DNA of 64,000 bases from Pseudonocardia halophobica (GTDB lineage Bacteria; Actinomycetota; Actinomycetes; Mycobacteriales; Pseudonocardiaceae): contig NZ_BSFQ01000015.1 of assembly GCF_027922425.1 (NCBI RefSeq), forward strand, positions 1 to 64,000, given 5' to 3'. How positions within the stretch are numbered: position 1 is the stretch's first letter; each line of letters begins with the position of its first letter. A program made the position numbers and the translations under genes. Below the pieces are notes generated by a model. That model was not told the origin of the DNA and ran no database searches. It saw nothing but the letters and a program-made list of their open reading frames with translations. Below are positions 17,614 to 25,940 of this stretch, in pieces.

Positions 17614-19227
17614 GTGAGCGAGACCGTGGCGGGGACCTCGACCGGCCCGGACGCACTCGGTTCGTCCTCCCCGCGGGTGCTGCTCGTCGAGGACGACGAC
17701 GGCGACGCCTTCCTCGTGGAAGAGCTGCTGGCCGAGGTCGGCGAGATCCCGGACCTCCTCCGCGTCAGCAGCATCGCCGAGGCCACGGGCCGGCTCGGCC
17801 AGGTGGACTGTGTCCTGCTGGACATGAACCTGCCCGACTCCTCCGGGCTGGACGGGCTGGCCCGGTTGCTCGAGGTCGTCGACCATCCCGCCGTCGTCGT
17901 GCTCACCGGCGACCTCGACGAGACCCGTGGCCGGGCCGCCGTCGCGGCGGGCGCCGAGGACTACCTGATCAAGGGCAAGGTCAACGGGCGGCTGCTCACG
18001 CGGGCGGTGCAGTACGCGGTCGAACGCCGCCGCGCCGACCGGCTCACCCGCCAGCTGCAGGAGGCCCGGGCCCAGGAGCGGGAGAACCGCCGGCTCGGGC
18101 GGGGGCTGCTGCCCACCGCGCTGCTGCGCGACCCCGCCCTGACGGTCACCACCCGCTACCAGCCCGGCGAGAAGCGGCTGCTGCTCGGCGGCGACTTCTA
18201 CGACGCCATCGAGACCGACGACGGCACCGTCCACGTCATCATCGGCGACGTCAGCGGGCACGGCCCCGACGAGGCCGCCATCGGCGTGAGCCTCCGTATC
18301 GCCTGGCGCACACTCATCCTCGCCGGCATGCCCGCCGCGCACGTCCTCCCGATCCTGGACCAGGTCCTGGTCACCGAGCGCCACGACACGATCCTCTTCA
18401 CCACCGTCGCGATGGTCTCCGTGGCGGCCGACCGCAGCCACGTCGACCTCTACCTCGCCGGACACCCGCCACCGCTGCTCATCGACGGGGTCAGGCCCCG
18501 CCCCCTGCCCGATCACGCCCTCGGCGTCCCGCTCGGCGTGCGGCTGGGCACGACCTGGCCGTCCATCCGCGTCCCGTTGCCGGCCAACTGGGCGCTGCTG
18601 CTCTACACCGACGGGCTCGTGGAGGCCCGCGACGACGACGGGGAGGTGCTCTGGACCGACGGCCTGCTCGACCTCCTCGGAAGCCGGCTCCACACCGCCG
18701 GCCCGGCCTGGGACGCCCGACCGGACGACCTGCTCGACGCGCTCCTGGCCGCGGTCGACCGGCGGGCCCCACTGCGCGGCGACGATCTCGCCGTCGCGCT
18801 GATCACCCACATCCCGGCCGAGGCGAGGCAGCGAGCGGAGTGGGCGTACGACCCGACCCCCGGGGCCAGCGTCCGCGTCCGCCGCGACCTCCTCTCCTTC
18901 CTGAGCGATCGGGGCATTCATCCGGACACGACCGACGACGCCCTGCTGGTCGCCAGCGAACTGGCCAGCAACGCCGTCGACCACGCCCGAACCCGCTTCG
19001 GCGTCGCCGCCGCCCTCGACGGGCGCTCACTGCGCCTGGAGGTGACCGACGGCTCCCCCGCCGAGCCGCTGCTGCAGGTCCTCGACGTCCATGCGCCACG
19101 GGGACGAGGGCTGCAGATGGTCGACACCCTGGCCACGGAGTGGACCGTCCGTCACCACGAGACCGGCAAGACCGTCGTCGCCGAGATCGCGATCACGACC
19201 GAGGCAGTGAGCGACCCCGACACGTGA
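17614..19227 (+). CDS. Response regulator / PP2C (SpoIIE) phosphatase / RsbW-like kinase fusion
   Basis: 537 residues from GTG at 17614 (GAGGG 5 bases before). A receiver domain fills residues 20-140 with VLLVEDDDGD, phosphoacceptor Asp in VLLDMNLPDSSG and Lys in YLIKGKV. After a linker helix (QLQEARAQERENRRLGRGLL) comes a PP2C/SpoIIE domain (about 175-400: GGDFYDAI, IIGDVSGHGPDEAA, LFLAGHPPP-like LYLAGHPPPLL, LLLYTDGLVEARD, GDDLAVALI). A C-terminal HATPase domain (about 410-537) has ELASNAVDHART and GRGLQMVDTL. It likely dephosphorylates an anti-sigma antagonist in response to a histidine kinase and may also act as the anti-sigma kinase, in the cytosol. No sigma factor or STAS gene is adjacent. 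Confidence 0.92.
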   Translation: MSETVAGTSTGPDALGSSSPRVLLVEDDDGDAFLVEELLAEVGEIPDLLRVSSIAEATGRLGQVDCVLLDMNLPDSSGLDGLARLLEVVDHPAVVVLTGDLDETRGRAAVAAGAEDYLIKGKVNGRLLTRAVQYAVERRRADRLTRQLQEARAQERENRRLGRGLLPTALLRDPALTVTTRYQPGEKRLLLGGDFYDAIETDDGTVHVIIGDVSGHGPDEAAIGVSLRIAWRTLILAGMPAAHVLPILDQVLVTERHDTILFTTVAMVSVAADRSHVDLYLAGHPPPLLIDGVRPRPLPDHALGVPLGVRLGTTWPSIRVPLPANWALLLYTDGLVEARDDDGEVLWTDGLLDLLGSRLHTAGPAWDARPDDLLDALLAAVDRRAPLRGDDLAVALITHIPAEARQRAEWAYDPTPGASVRVRRDLLSFLSDRGIHPDTTDDALLVASELASNAVDHARTRFGVAAALDGRSLRLEVTDGSPAEPLLQVLDVHAPRGRGLQMVDTLATEWTVRHHETGKTVVAEIAITTEAVSDPDT

Positions 19228-19327
19228 GGACAGGTCACGATTGTCCACCTGAGCGGGGTCGTTCTGCCGTCCTCTCGGCCATACTCGCGGGGCTGCCACG
19301 GTCGTGGCGAGCGGCAGCAGGAGGACG

Positions 19328-21163
19328 ATGACAGGGCAGGGCGAGGGCGGTCGCGTCCGGGACGCGTCGAGCGTCGACGGCTGCGCCGAGCTCTGCGACC
19401 CGGAGCGGCTCCGCGCTCTGGAGCACACCGGCCTGACCGCCGAACCCGATGAGCGGCTCGACGGGTTCGCCGCATGGGTGCGCGAGGCTCTCGCCGTTCC
19501 CGTCGCGCTCGTCTCGCTGGTCCAGGCCGACGCACAGGTCTTCCCGGGGATGACCGGGCTCCCCGAACCGTGGGCCACCAAGCGCTCCACCCCGCTGAGC
19601 CACTCGTTCTGCCAGCACGTCGTGCTGACCACCGAACCCCTCGTCATCACCGACGCCCGCGAGCACCCGCTGGTCCGCGACAACCTCGCGATCCCCGAGC
19701 TCGGGGTCGTCGCCTACGCCGGCATGCCCCTCACCGACGCCACCGGGAACGTGCTGGGCTCGCTGTGCGCCATCGACAGCACACCCCGCGACTGGACCGA
19801 CACCGAGCTGACCAGCCTGCGCCGCATCGCCGCGGCCTGTGCCACCGATCTGCGTCTGCGGCTGGCCACCTACGACGCCGGGCGGGAAGAAGTCCGCCGG
19901 GATCGCATCGAGGCCGTGCAGCAGCGCTCGTTCCACCGCTCCCAGACCCTGCTGCTCGCCTCCCAGGCCTTCACCGACACCACCGAAGTCGACGACGTCC
20001 TGGCCCGCATCCGCGCGCTGGTCCACACCGAGCTACGCCCCGACTACGTCGGCGCGGTCGTCCTCGACGATCAGCACCGCATCATCCGGCTCGCCGACGA
20101 CCCGGTCGCCCTCGCCCCCGCCCACACCCCCGACCTCGACGCACACCTCCCGTCCGCCCGGGCCATGCGCGAGGCCGCGATCCTGCACTACCCCGACCGC
20201 CAGGCCTTCGACGCCGCCAACCCGCCCGCCGCCGCGGCGATCATGCGCCACCTCGGCCTGCACTCCGTCGTCGCCGTGCCGCTGCCGGGCTCCGACGGAC
20301 CCCTCGGGTCGATCGTGCTCGGCTGGAAGATCCCGAACGTCGTCGAGGCCGAGGACCTGCTCACCATCGCCACCATCGGCGGCTACGCCAGCCAGGCCCT
20401 GGCCCGCGCCCGCCTCCTGCAGCACCGCATCTCCGTGGCACACGCCCTGCAGAACGCCATGCTCACCACCCTGCCCACCGTCGACGGACTGCGGATGGCC
20501 GCCCGCTACGCACCCGCCGACTCGCGGGAGCACGTCGGCGGCGACTGGTACGACGCCGCACCCGTCCCCCACCCCACCCACCCCGAGCGGCACGCCCTCG
20601 TCGTGTCCGCCGGCGACATCATCGGCCACGCCCTCGACGCCGCGACGGTCATGGGTCAGGCCCGGTCCATGCTGCGCCAGACCGCCTGGGACCACCCCGC
20701 CGACCCGCCCTCGGCCCTCCTGCGCGCCTTCGAGACCGCCAACCACGGCCTGCACCTCGGCGCCCGGGGCACCACGGTCCTCGCCCGCCTCACCGAGACC
20801 GCCGCCGGTACCTGGACCCTGTCCTGGACCAACGCCGGTCACCCGCCCCCGATCCTGCTGCTCCCCGACGGCACCGCAGACCTGCTCCACGACCACGACG
20901 CCCTGTTCGGCTTCACCGCCACCACGGGCGTCTCGCGTACCGATCACCACCGGCACATCCCGTCCGGTAGCACGCTGTTCCTCTACACGGACGGACTCGT
21001 CGAACACCGCGGCCACGACATCGACGCCGGCACCGACGCCCTCCTGAGTCTGCTCCGACACCTCCACGACCGCCCCGTGCAGGAGCTCGTCGACCAGGCC
21101 GTGGACAGGCTCGCCCCCGACGCGCCCGACGACGTCGTCGCCTTCGCCATCCGCTTCGCGTGA
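19328..21163 (+). CDS. GAF-GAF-SpoIIE serine phosphatase
   Basis: 611 residues from ATG at 19328 with AGGAGG 5 bases upstream. The first GAF domain (about 15-170) includes VALVSLVQADAQVFPGMTGL and SHSFCQHVVLTTEPLVITDA, the common actinomycete GAF form. A second, weaker GAF follows (about 215-370), then a PP2C/SpoIIE domain (about 380-611): GGDWYDAA, SAGDIIGHALDAATVMGQAR, WTNAGHPPPILL, FLYTDGLVEHRG and APDDVVAFAIRF. No membrane helices. It should dephosphorylate a STAS-type anti-anti-sigma factor on a GAF-sensed signal. It follows another PP2C gene by 100 bases, so the two may feed one stress pathway. Confidence 0.92.
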   Translation: MTGQGEGGRVRDASSVDGCAELCDPERLRALEHTGLTAEPDERLDGFAAWVREALAVPVALVSLVQADAQVFPGMTGLPEPWATKRSTPLSHSFCQHVVLTTEPLVITDAREHPLVRDNLAIPELGVVAYAGMPLTDATGNVLGSLCAIDSTPRDWTDTELTSLRRIAAACATDLRLRLATYDAGREEVRRDRIEAVQQRSFHRSQTLLLASQAFTDTTEVDDVLARIRALVHTELRPDYVGAVVLDDQHRIIRLADDPVALAPAHTPDLDAHLPSARAMREAAILHYPDRQAFDAANPPAAAAIMRHLGLHSVVAVPLPGSDGPLGSIVLGWKIPNVVEAEDLLTIATIGGYASQALARARLLQHRISVAHALQNAMLTTLPTVDGLRMAARYAPADSREHVGGDWYDAAPVPHPTHPERHALVVSAGDIIGHALDAATVMGQARSMLRQTAWDHPADPPSALLRAFETANHGLHLGARGTTVLARLTETAAGTWTLSWTNAGHPPPILLLPDGTADLLHDHDALFGFTATTGVSRTDHHRHIPSGSTLFLYTDGLVEHRGHDIDAGTDALLSLLRHLHDRPVQELVDQAVDRLAPDAPDDVVAFAIRFA

Positions 21164-21241
21164 CCGACGAAGGGTGCGTCGACAGGAGTGGGGCGGAGCG
21201 CGACGGCCCGGCCGTCACAGGTCGACCGGCCGCGCGGCGAC

Positions 21242-21445
21242 CTAGTCCGGGCCTCGTCGCACCCGGCGGCCGTTCAGCCGGCTGAGCACGATGCCGAGCG
21301 TGTACTGGTCGTCGAAGTCGATGTCGTCGACCTGGAAGGCGAAGACCGCACCCTTGGATGCGGCTGCGGCCTTCGTCCGGCTGCCGGTGCGGAAGAAGAC
21401 CTCCTCGCCGGCCAGCGTGTACGTCACGGGGTGCGCGGCGGGCAA
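21242..21445 (-). pseudogene. Truncated flavin-nucleotide-binding (PPOX-like) gene
   Basis: The 67-residue frame gives VTYTLAGEEVFFRTGSRTKA then AAASKGAVFAFQVDDID, the middle of pyridoxamine-5-phosphate-oxidase-like proteins. The usual N-terminal 'GRLGVV..dG.P.v.PVNY' part and the C-terminal 60 residues are missing. The 5' break at about 21445 is directly joined to another 5'-truncated gene on the opposite strand, so this looks like a deletion or rearrangement scar. Confidence 0.75.
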
Positions 21446-22164
21446 GGCGTCCCGACGAGCGGCTCACCGCGAACTCCGGCGGGCGTTACGTGGAGAAGGT
21501 CAGCCCCGGCGGCAGCCCGGCACGCCTCGTCGGCGGCGTCGTCTTCTGGGTGATCATGCTGTTCGTGATCTCCGCGGCGATCGCCACGCTGAACATCCCC
21601 GCGCTGACGGCGTTCTTCGGGCTCGTGCTGTCCTACCTGCCGCGGGTCATCGCCGCGCTGGTCATCTTCGTGGTCGCGGCCGCCGTGGCCGGCGCCGTCG
21701 GCGGGCTCGCGCACCGCACCATGGGCGACACCCCCACCGGCCGGGTCGTCCGCGCCGGCGCCCCGACGCTGGTGATGGCCATCGCCGTCTTCATGATCCT
21801 GACCCAGCTCGGCATCGCCCCGGTCATCGTCACCGCCACCTACATCGCACTGATCGGCGCGCTGGCCCTCGCGGCCGCGCTGGCCTTCGGCCTCGGCGGG
21901 CGGGACGCGGCCCGAGACATGATCAACAGCGGGTACCGGAAGGCCCAGGAGCAGTCCGAGACCGTCGCCGAGGACCTGCGGACCGCCCGGGAGCGGGGCC
22001 GGCAGGACGCCCAGGCCGCCCGTGACTACGCCGAGGACCGGTCCGGCGAGGACGTCCGTACCGGCACCGAGCGCGGCGACCACGCCGTGACCGGCCGGAC
22101 CGCCGCGCACCCGCAGCCGGGCGGGACGTACGAGAGCGACCAGCCCGGATACCGGACCCGCTGA
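21446..22164 (+). pseudogene. CmpX/'conserved TM helix' membrane protein, N-terminus lost
   Basis: Coding similarity starts abruptly at DERLTANSGGRYVEKVSPGG and continues through FWVIMLFVISAAIATLNIPA, YLPRVIAALVIFVVAAAVAG and GALALAAALAFGLGGRDAAR. These are the second half of small-conductance mechanosensitive-channel-like 'conserved TM helix' proteins. The first two helices and the start are missing at the junction with the PPOX scrap. A GTG at 21490 could still start a 224-residue protein with three to four membrane helices, so residual expression is possible. The tail is polar and rich in Asp, Glu and Arg. Confidence 0.7.
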
Positions 22165-22240
22165 CCGGCGCGAGCCTCCGCACAGCCGGGCTCGCTGCGG
22201 GGTCGATCAGCCCGCGGCCCCGGTACAGCTGTCGGGGCGA

Positions 22241-22573
22241 TCAGCGCGGGTCGGGATGGTGCCGGACAGGGCCGACGCGTAGATCCGGTGTGGGCGCCGG
22301 GGTGCGCAGGCGAACCCGCACCGGGATGCTGCAGCCGTCGGCGGAGCGGGTCTCGGAGCGGCGCTGATGTTCGGCACTTGCGCGATCAGCGAGCTGAGCG
22401 CGCAAGCGCCGATAGGCGGCGAGGACGGCCGCGAGGCGGTCGCGGTCGGGATGCGGCGCATCGGGGTGGCAGTCCCGCACGGCACGTCGGTAGGCGGCCG
22501 TGATCTCCGCGGCAGTAGCGTCGGGGTCCAGCCCGAGCACGGTGTACGGGTCGGGGGGCTGTCCGATGTTCAT
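22241..22573 (-). CDS. Short J-domain (DnaJ-like) protein
   Basis: 110 residues from ATG at 22573. The J domain (about 9-70) begins PYTVLGLDPDATAAEITAAY and has the HPD tripeptide in VRDCHPDAPHP, the residues that stimulate DnaK ATPase. No Gly/Phe, zinc-finger or C-terminal substrate domain follows; the tail is Arg/Pro-rich. The start overlaps the preceding stop as ATGA, so the two genes are translationally coupled. It sits downstream of a broken Hsp20 gene, consistent with a small-heat-shock cluster that works with the DnaK machine. Confidence 0.85.
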   Translation of the reverse strand: MNIGQPPDPYTVLGLDPDATAAEITAAYRRAVRDCHPDAPHPDRDRLAAVLAAYRRLRAQLADRASAEHQRRSETRSADGCSIPVRVRLRTPAPTPDLRVGPVRHHPDPR

Positions 22574-22989
22574 CGCGGTTCGGTGCTCGTTGCCGTCCGG
22601 TGTCCGACACGACTGCCGGGTGGTGGGGCCGGGCTGAGCTGACTGATCTCGGTGTAGTACTCGCACGCCGCGGTGTGGGCGGTGTCGAGTGCCTGCCGCA
22701 GGCCGGCGAGGTCCCGGCAGGCGCGGGCCAGATGGGGAATGCCCGGCTCGCCGTCGGCGTGGCACACCTGCTCGGCATGTTCGAGGTGGCAGCCGGTGTG
22801 CTCGGCCAGCAGCGCGGCCAGGTCGGTCAACTCGCCGGTCAGCTGGGTCAGTTGCCAGCCGAAATCGCGCAGCAGGGCCAACGTAGCGGGCCGGGCCGGG
22901 TCAGCGGCGCGGACCACACGTCGAATGCCCCGGACCGCAGCGGACAGCGTGGCCGCGATCGCGGCCGGTTCCCGTCGGCTGCTGCCCAA
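22570..22989 (-). CDS. Unknown helical protein between Hsp20 and J-protein genes
   Basis: 139 residues from the ATG at 22989. Predicted mainly helical (PATLALLRDFGWQLTQLTGE, LTDLAALLAEHTGCHLEHAE, DLAGLRQALDTAHTAACEYY), with several His and Cys residues. No family is recognised. The stop overlaps the J-protein start by ATGA. Its position within a heat-shock cluster suggests a stress-related accessory role, which is inference. Confidence 0.65.
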   Translation of the reverse strand: MGSSRREPAAIAATLSAAVRGIRRVVRAADPARPATLALLRDFGWQLTQLTGELTDLAALLAEHTGCHLEHAEQVCHADGEPGIPHLARACRDLAGLRQALDTAHTAACEYYTEISQLSPAPPPGSRVGHRTATSTEPR

Positions 22990-23116
22990 CGTTCTGCCCT
23001 CCTCTCGTTCTGCCCGCTCGTCGCCGTGCGTGAAGGTGCACGGGCGTGGCCTCGCCCGGGCGGTCCGTCCGCCCGGGCGGGGTCGAGCCCGGTCGGGCCC
23101 GCAGGCCCGTCCGTGC

Positions 23117-23388
23117 TCAAGCGTTGATCTGCGTGGCCTCGCTCTCGCCGCTGATCGCGATCTTGCGGGGCTTGGCCTGCTCGACGACGGGCACCCGCAG
23201 CGTCAGCACACCGGCTTCGTAGCGTGCGGTGATGTTGCCCGCGTCGAGGGTGTCGCCCAGGAACAGCTGGCGGGAGAACACTCCGCGAGGCCGTTCGGAC
23301 ACCTGCATCTCGGCGCCCTCGCCGTGGTCGGGGCTGCGCTCGGCCTTGACCGTGAGCACGTTGCGCTCGACGTGCTCCAGCCCACTGC
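23117..23388 (-). pseudogene. Hsp20/alpha-crystallin gene missing its N-terminal third
   Basis: The frame reads LEHVERNVLTVKAERS, then VSERPRGVFSRQLFLGDTLD, AGVLTLRVPVVEQAKPRKI and the terminal QINA. These are the end of the alpha-crystallin domain and the C-terminal I-x-I-type tail of actinomycete Hsp20. About 50 N-terminal residues are missing; upstream of 23388 the sequence changes to unrelated frames. A GTG at 23359 could start an 80-residue fragment, but it would lack half the beta-sandwich. It lies in line with the unknown/J-protein pair. Confidence 0.8.
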
Positions 23389-23749
23389 CTCAGGTTCTCC
23401 GAGGAATCGGGCTCCTTGTTCCCGACAGCGTGAAAACGGTGGTTCGCCCAGGTCCGGCCCCGGCCGCAGCTGCCGTGACCGCGGGCCGGACCTGGCATCC
23501 GTCGATCACGGTCACCGAACGCACCGGGGACCAGGCGCGTCGACGCCACACCACCTGCCTTCCGTTTCCGCGTTGCGTTCTCTCGCTGCGCTCTTCTGAC
23601 CGGTGCGTGCTCCTGAGCGCGCACAGCGTCGCGCGGCGGAGGGGAGCGCTGCCGGCTCCCACCCCGCACCGCCCGCACCACCTCCGCTGATCGGGCAGCA
23701 CCAGTCGTGCGCTCAGAGGCTCGGCGGCCCGCTCGACGCGGCCCTGCGA

Positions 23750-23909
23750 CAGGTCGCGGCCTGAGGGGACGCGGCGGGGGGAAGTACGGAGGAAGGCTCC
23801 CGAAGTTCGCGGCCATGATCGCGTCGAACTCGGCGCGCAGCCAGGTCTGATCCGCGTAGACCAGCTCGACGAACTCGCTGGTCACCCGCGCGTGGCTGGT
23901 GTTCGGCAT
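23750..23909 (-). pseudogene. 5' part of a small conserved actinomycete gene fused to decayed sequence
   Basis: ATG at 23909 (GGGGAG about 10 bases upstream) opens a well-formed start: NTSHARVTSEFVELVYADQT then WLRAEFDAIMAANF. Similar short proteins are common in actinomycetes, often near heat-shock or mobile genes. After about residue 50 the frame stays open into the antisense of the Hsp20 remnant with an Arg/Pro/Gly-rich, non-protein-like sequence, so the original end is lost. The region 23389-23750 holds no recognisable gene. Confidence 0.5.
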
Positions 23910-23972
23910 GGTCGATTCACTCCCCGGCAGCGTCGTCGTCGACACCAGGTCATGTACCGCGTACTGGGCATA

Positions 23973-24013
23973 TATGTAGCCTCCAGTTGAGGTTCTGTCA
24001 AGCTCTGGCTTGA
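23973..24013 (-). promoter_or_regulatory. Candidate heat-shock-type promoter with TCAAG/CTTGA operator
   Basis: On the minus strand a perfect -35 TTGACA (24001-23996) is followed after 17 bases by TACATA (23978-23973), about 65 bases before the ATG at 23909. The palindrome TCAAGC-CAGA-GCTTGA (23998-24013) overlaps the -35 box. HspR operators in actinomycetes use CTTGAGT/ACTCAAG half-sites; ACTCAAG and CTTGA are both here, but not in the canonical order or spacing. It probably once drove the Hsp20/J-protein cluster. Confidence 0.5.
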
Positions 24014-24212
24014 GTTCTCCAAAACGGCTGCTCGGGGCGCTGGCCCGCCGTCACCAGTACGTGCGGCGTGGCCGGCGGGTGGGCGGGACCGTACCTCCGC
24101 TCACCGCCAGGACCCGATGCTGAACCCTGCGAAGTGCTCGCCGGCTTCCACTTCCCTGACGCTTCCGCCCGTCGCACCCCGACGGCACCACGAGGCTGAC
24201 GAATCGGCGCCG

Positions 24213-25730
24213 TCACGCGATGCCGAGGGCACTCAGATTGTCCTCGGCGGGGTGCGCGGCGCCTGCCGGCCCTGCGGCGAAGGCGGTCAGGAGCCGTGTG
24301 GTGATCGTGCCGATCACCGGGGCGCTCGTCCCGCCGCGGCAGGCCGGGTCGAGCCCGCAGATCCAGTACTGGGTCCCCGCGGAGAACACCCCGGCGCCGC
24401 TCGGCACCGAGTACCAGGTCGCGTCGGCGAAGTCCGGCCGGCCGCGGCAGGTCACCGGGGAGTGGAACAGCACCTCGATCGGCCGCGGCGTGGGCACCCG
24501 CAGGTCGACGCGCTCGTACTCGTTGCCGACGAGGCCGGGCAGCCGCTGCCCGTCCCGCACCAGACCCGAGAGCAGCCAGCTCCCGGCGTCGGCGACGACG
24601 AGATCGGCCTGCGCCGGGTTGCACTGGTAGAAGTTGCCGAGCAGCACGCTCTCCGGCCGGGGATGGGGCGGGTCGCGCCACTGCGGCGTCGCCTCGAGCG
24701 GGTCGCTGCGGCTCGCCGGGTCCTCCTCGAAGGACTTGTAGTCCACCTCGACCCGGTCCGGTCCGAGGGCGCTGTCCTCGAACCGGATGTGCCGGTAGAT
24801 CTCGTTGCCGCCGAGGAAGGCGAGGTTCACGCCCCGGTCGCGGGCGGCGGTCGCCGTCGCCCGCATCGCCGTGGACCAGTACTCGTCGTGGCCGAGCGTG
24901 ATCATGGCCCGGGCGCCGTCGAGCAGGTGGGGATCCGCGTGGAGGTCGACGTCGGTGGCATAGCCGAGCGGGAGCCCGGACCGCTCGGCGAACTCCACGA
25001 ACGGCAGCTCGAAGATGAGGAAGTCGCCGGCGCCCTGCATGTCCTTCGCTTGGTAGGGCCGGTCGAAGGAGACCGCGCGGGAGCGGTCGGCGAACCGGCC
25101 GGTGCCCGCGGCGTACAGGCTGTACCCGCCCCACCGGTTGTAGCCCTGCCACGTCGTCACCGCGTTGACCACGACGAGCCGGCCCGTGTTGTCCGGGGTG
25201 GCGAGCGTCAGCGGGACGAACTGCTGGGCGCCGTTGTCGGCGTCGAGCCGGAAGAGGTAGTCGCCCGGCGGCCAGCCGGCGGTGTCGACGGTCAGCGTCG
25301 GGTTCCACGGCGCCACCACCGTGTTCCGCGGGGCCTGCACAACCGCGTCGGCCTGGCGTCGGCCTGGCTGCGGCGGCGAGACCCACACCTGCGCGGCCCC
25401 GGTGGGCGGGTAGTCGCCCATCCGGAAGGCCGTGACCGTGTACCGGGCGGCCGTCGTCGAGACGAACAGGTGCACGGGGTCGCCGGGGTGGACGGAGGTG
25501 CGGTCCGCGAAGCCCTCGACGGCGTGCTCCGGCCCGGGATGGGTGATCCGCCACTCGGCGCCGGGCACGGCGCCGGCGGGCAGGGCGAGCGGCAACGGCA
25601 CCGGTGCGGGAGGCAGCGCGGACGCGGTCGGGGCCGGGCCGGACCGGGTCCCGGTCACCGAGCAGCCCGCGAGCAGCAGCAGAGCGGCAAGGACAGCGGC
25701 GACGGCCCGTCCGACACATCCCGCGCGCAC
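24213..25730 (-). CDS. Secreted lipoprotein with N,N-dimethylformamidase large-subunit-like domain
   Basis: 505 residues. A lipoprotein signal ends in LLLLAGC (Cys about residue 23). The mature part begins with an Ala/Pro linker, then a region with HPGDPVHLFVSTTAARYTV and AFRMGDYPPTGA, then DVDLHADPHLLDGARAMITL, GHDEYWS, FLGGNEIYRHIRF and the C-terminal ATWYSVPSGAGVFSAGTQYW. The order matches the C-terminal domain of dimethylformamidase beta subunits (glutamine-amidotransferase-like fold). Small alpha subunit genes are not adjacent and an exported form is unusual, so it is probably not a DMFase; a cell-envelope role is possible. Confidence in the family is good, in the reaction low. Confidence 0.75.
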   Translation of the reverse strand: MRAGCVGRAVAAVLAALLLLAGCSVTGTRSGPAPTASALPPAPVPLPLALPAGAVPGAEWRITHPGPEHAVEGFADRTSVHPGDPVHLFVSTTAARYTVTAFRMGDYPPTGAAQVWVSPPQPGRRQADAVVQAPRNTVVAPWNPTLTVDTAGWPPGDYLFRLDADNGAQQFVPLTLATPDNTGRLVVVNAVTTWQGYNRWGGYSLYAAGTGRFADRSRAVSFDRPYQAKDMQGAGDFLIFELPFVEFAERSGLPLGYATDVDLHADPHLLDGARAMITLGHDEYWSTAMRATATAARDRGVNLAFLGGNEIYRHIRFEDSALGPDRVEVDYKSFEEDPASRSDPLEATPQWRDPPHPRPESVLLGNFYQCNPAQADLVVADAGSWLLSGLVRDGQRLPGLVGNEYERVDLRVPTPRPIEVLFHSPVTCRGRPDFADATWYSVPSGAGVFSAGTQYWICGLDPACRGGTSAPVIGTITTRLLTAFAAGPAGAAHPAEDNLSALGIA

Positions 25731-25940
25731 GTTCCCCCCTCACCGGCAGCGACCGCCGACCCGGGCCGCGGGCCGCGTCGGCCGCTCCGCGTGAGGCGGG
25801 CCGCAGACGCTACCGGACCGACCACCACGTCGGTACCGAGCTGTGCGATCCCCGCCCGATGCTCACGACCTGCCGCGACAGGGCGCCGTTCGGGCACGGC
25901 GCCGACGACACCGGGGCAGACTGGCCGGGTGCGGAGAGGC

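Noticed and set aside
23970..24015. Canonical HspR box (HAIR)
   Set aside because: Half-sites are present but order and spacing do not fit CTTGAGT-N7-ACTCAAG.
24213..25730. Calling the lipoprotein a true dimethylformamidase
   Set aside because: It has a lipoprotein signal and no small subunit, and the context shows no amide pathway.
24117..25940. Long plus-strand extension upstream of the alpha/beta-hydrolase
   Set aside because: Antisense to the lipoprotein gene; no ribosome site or family similarity.
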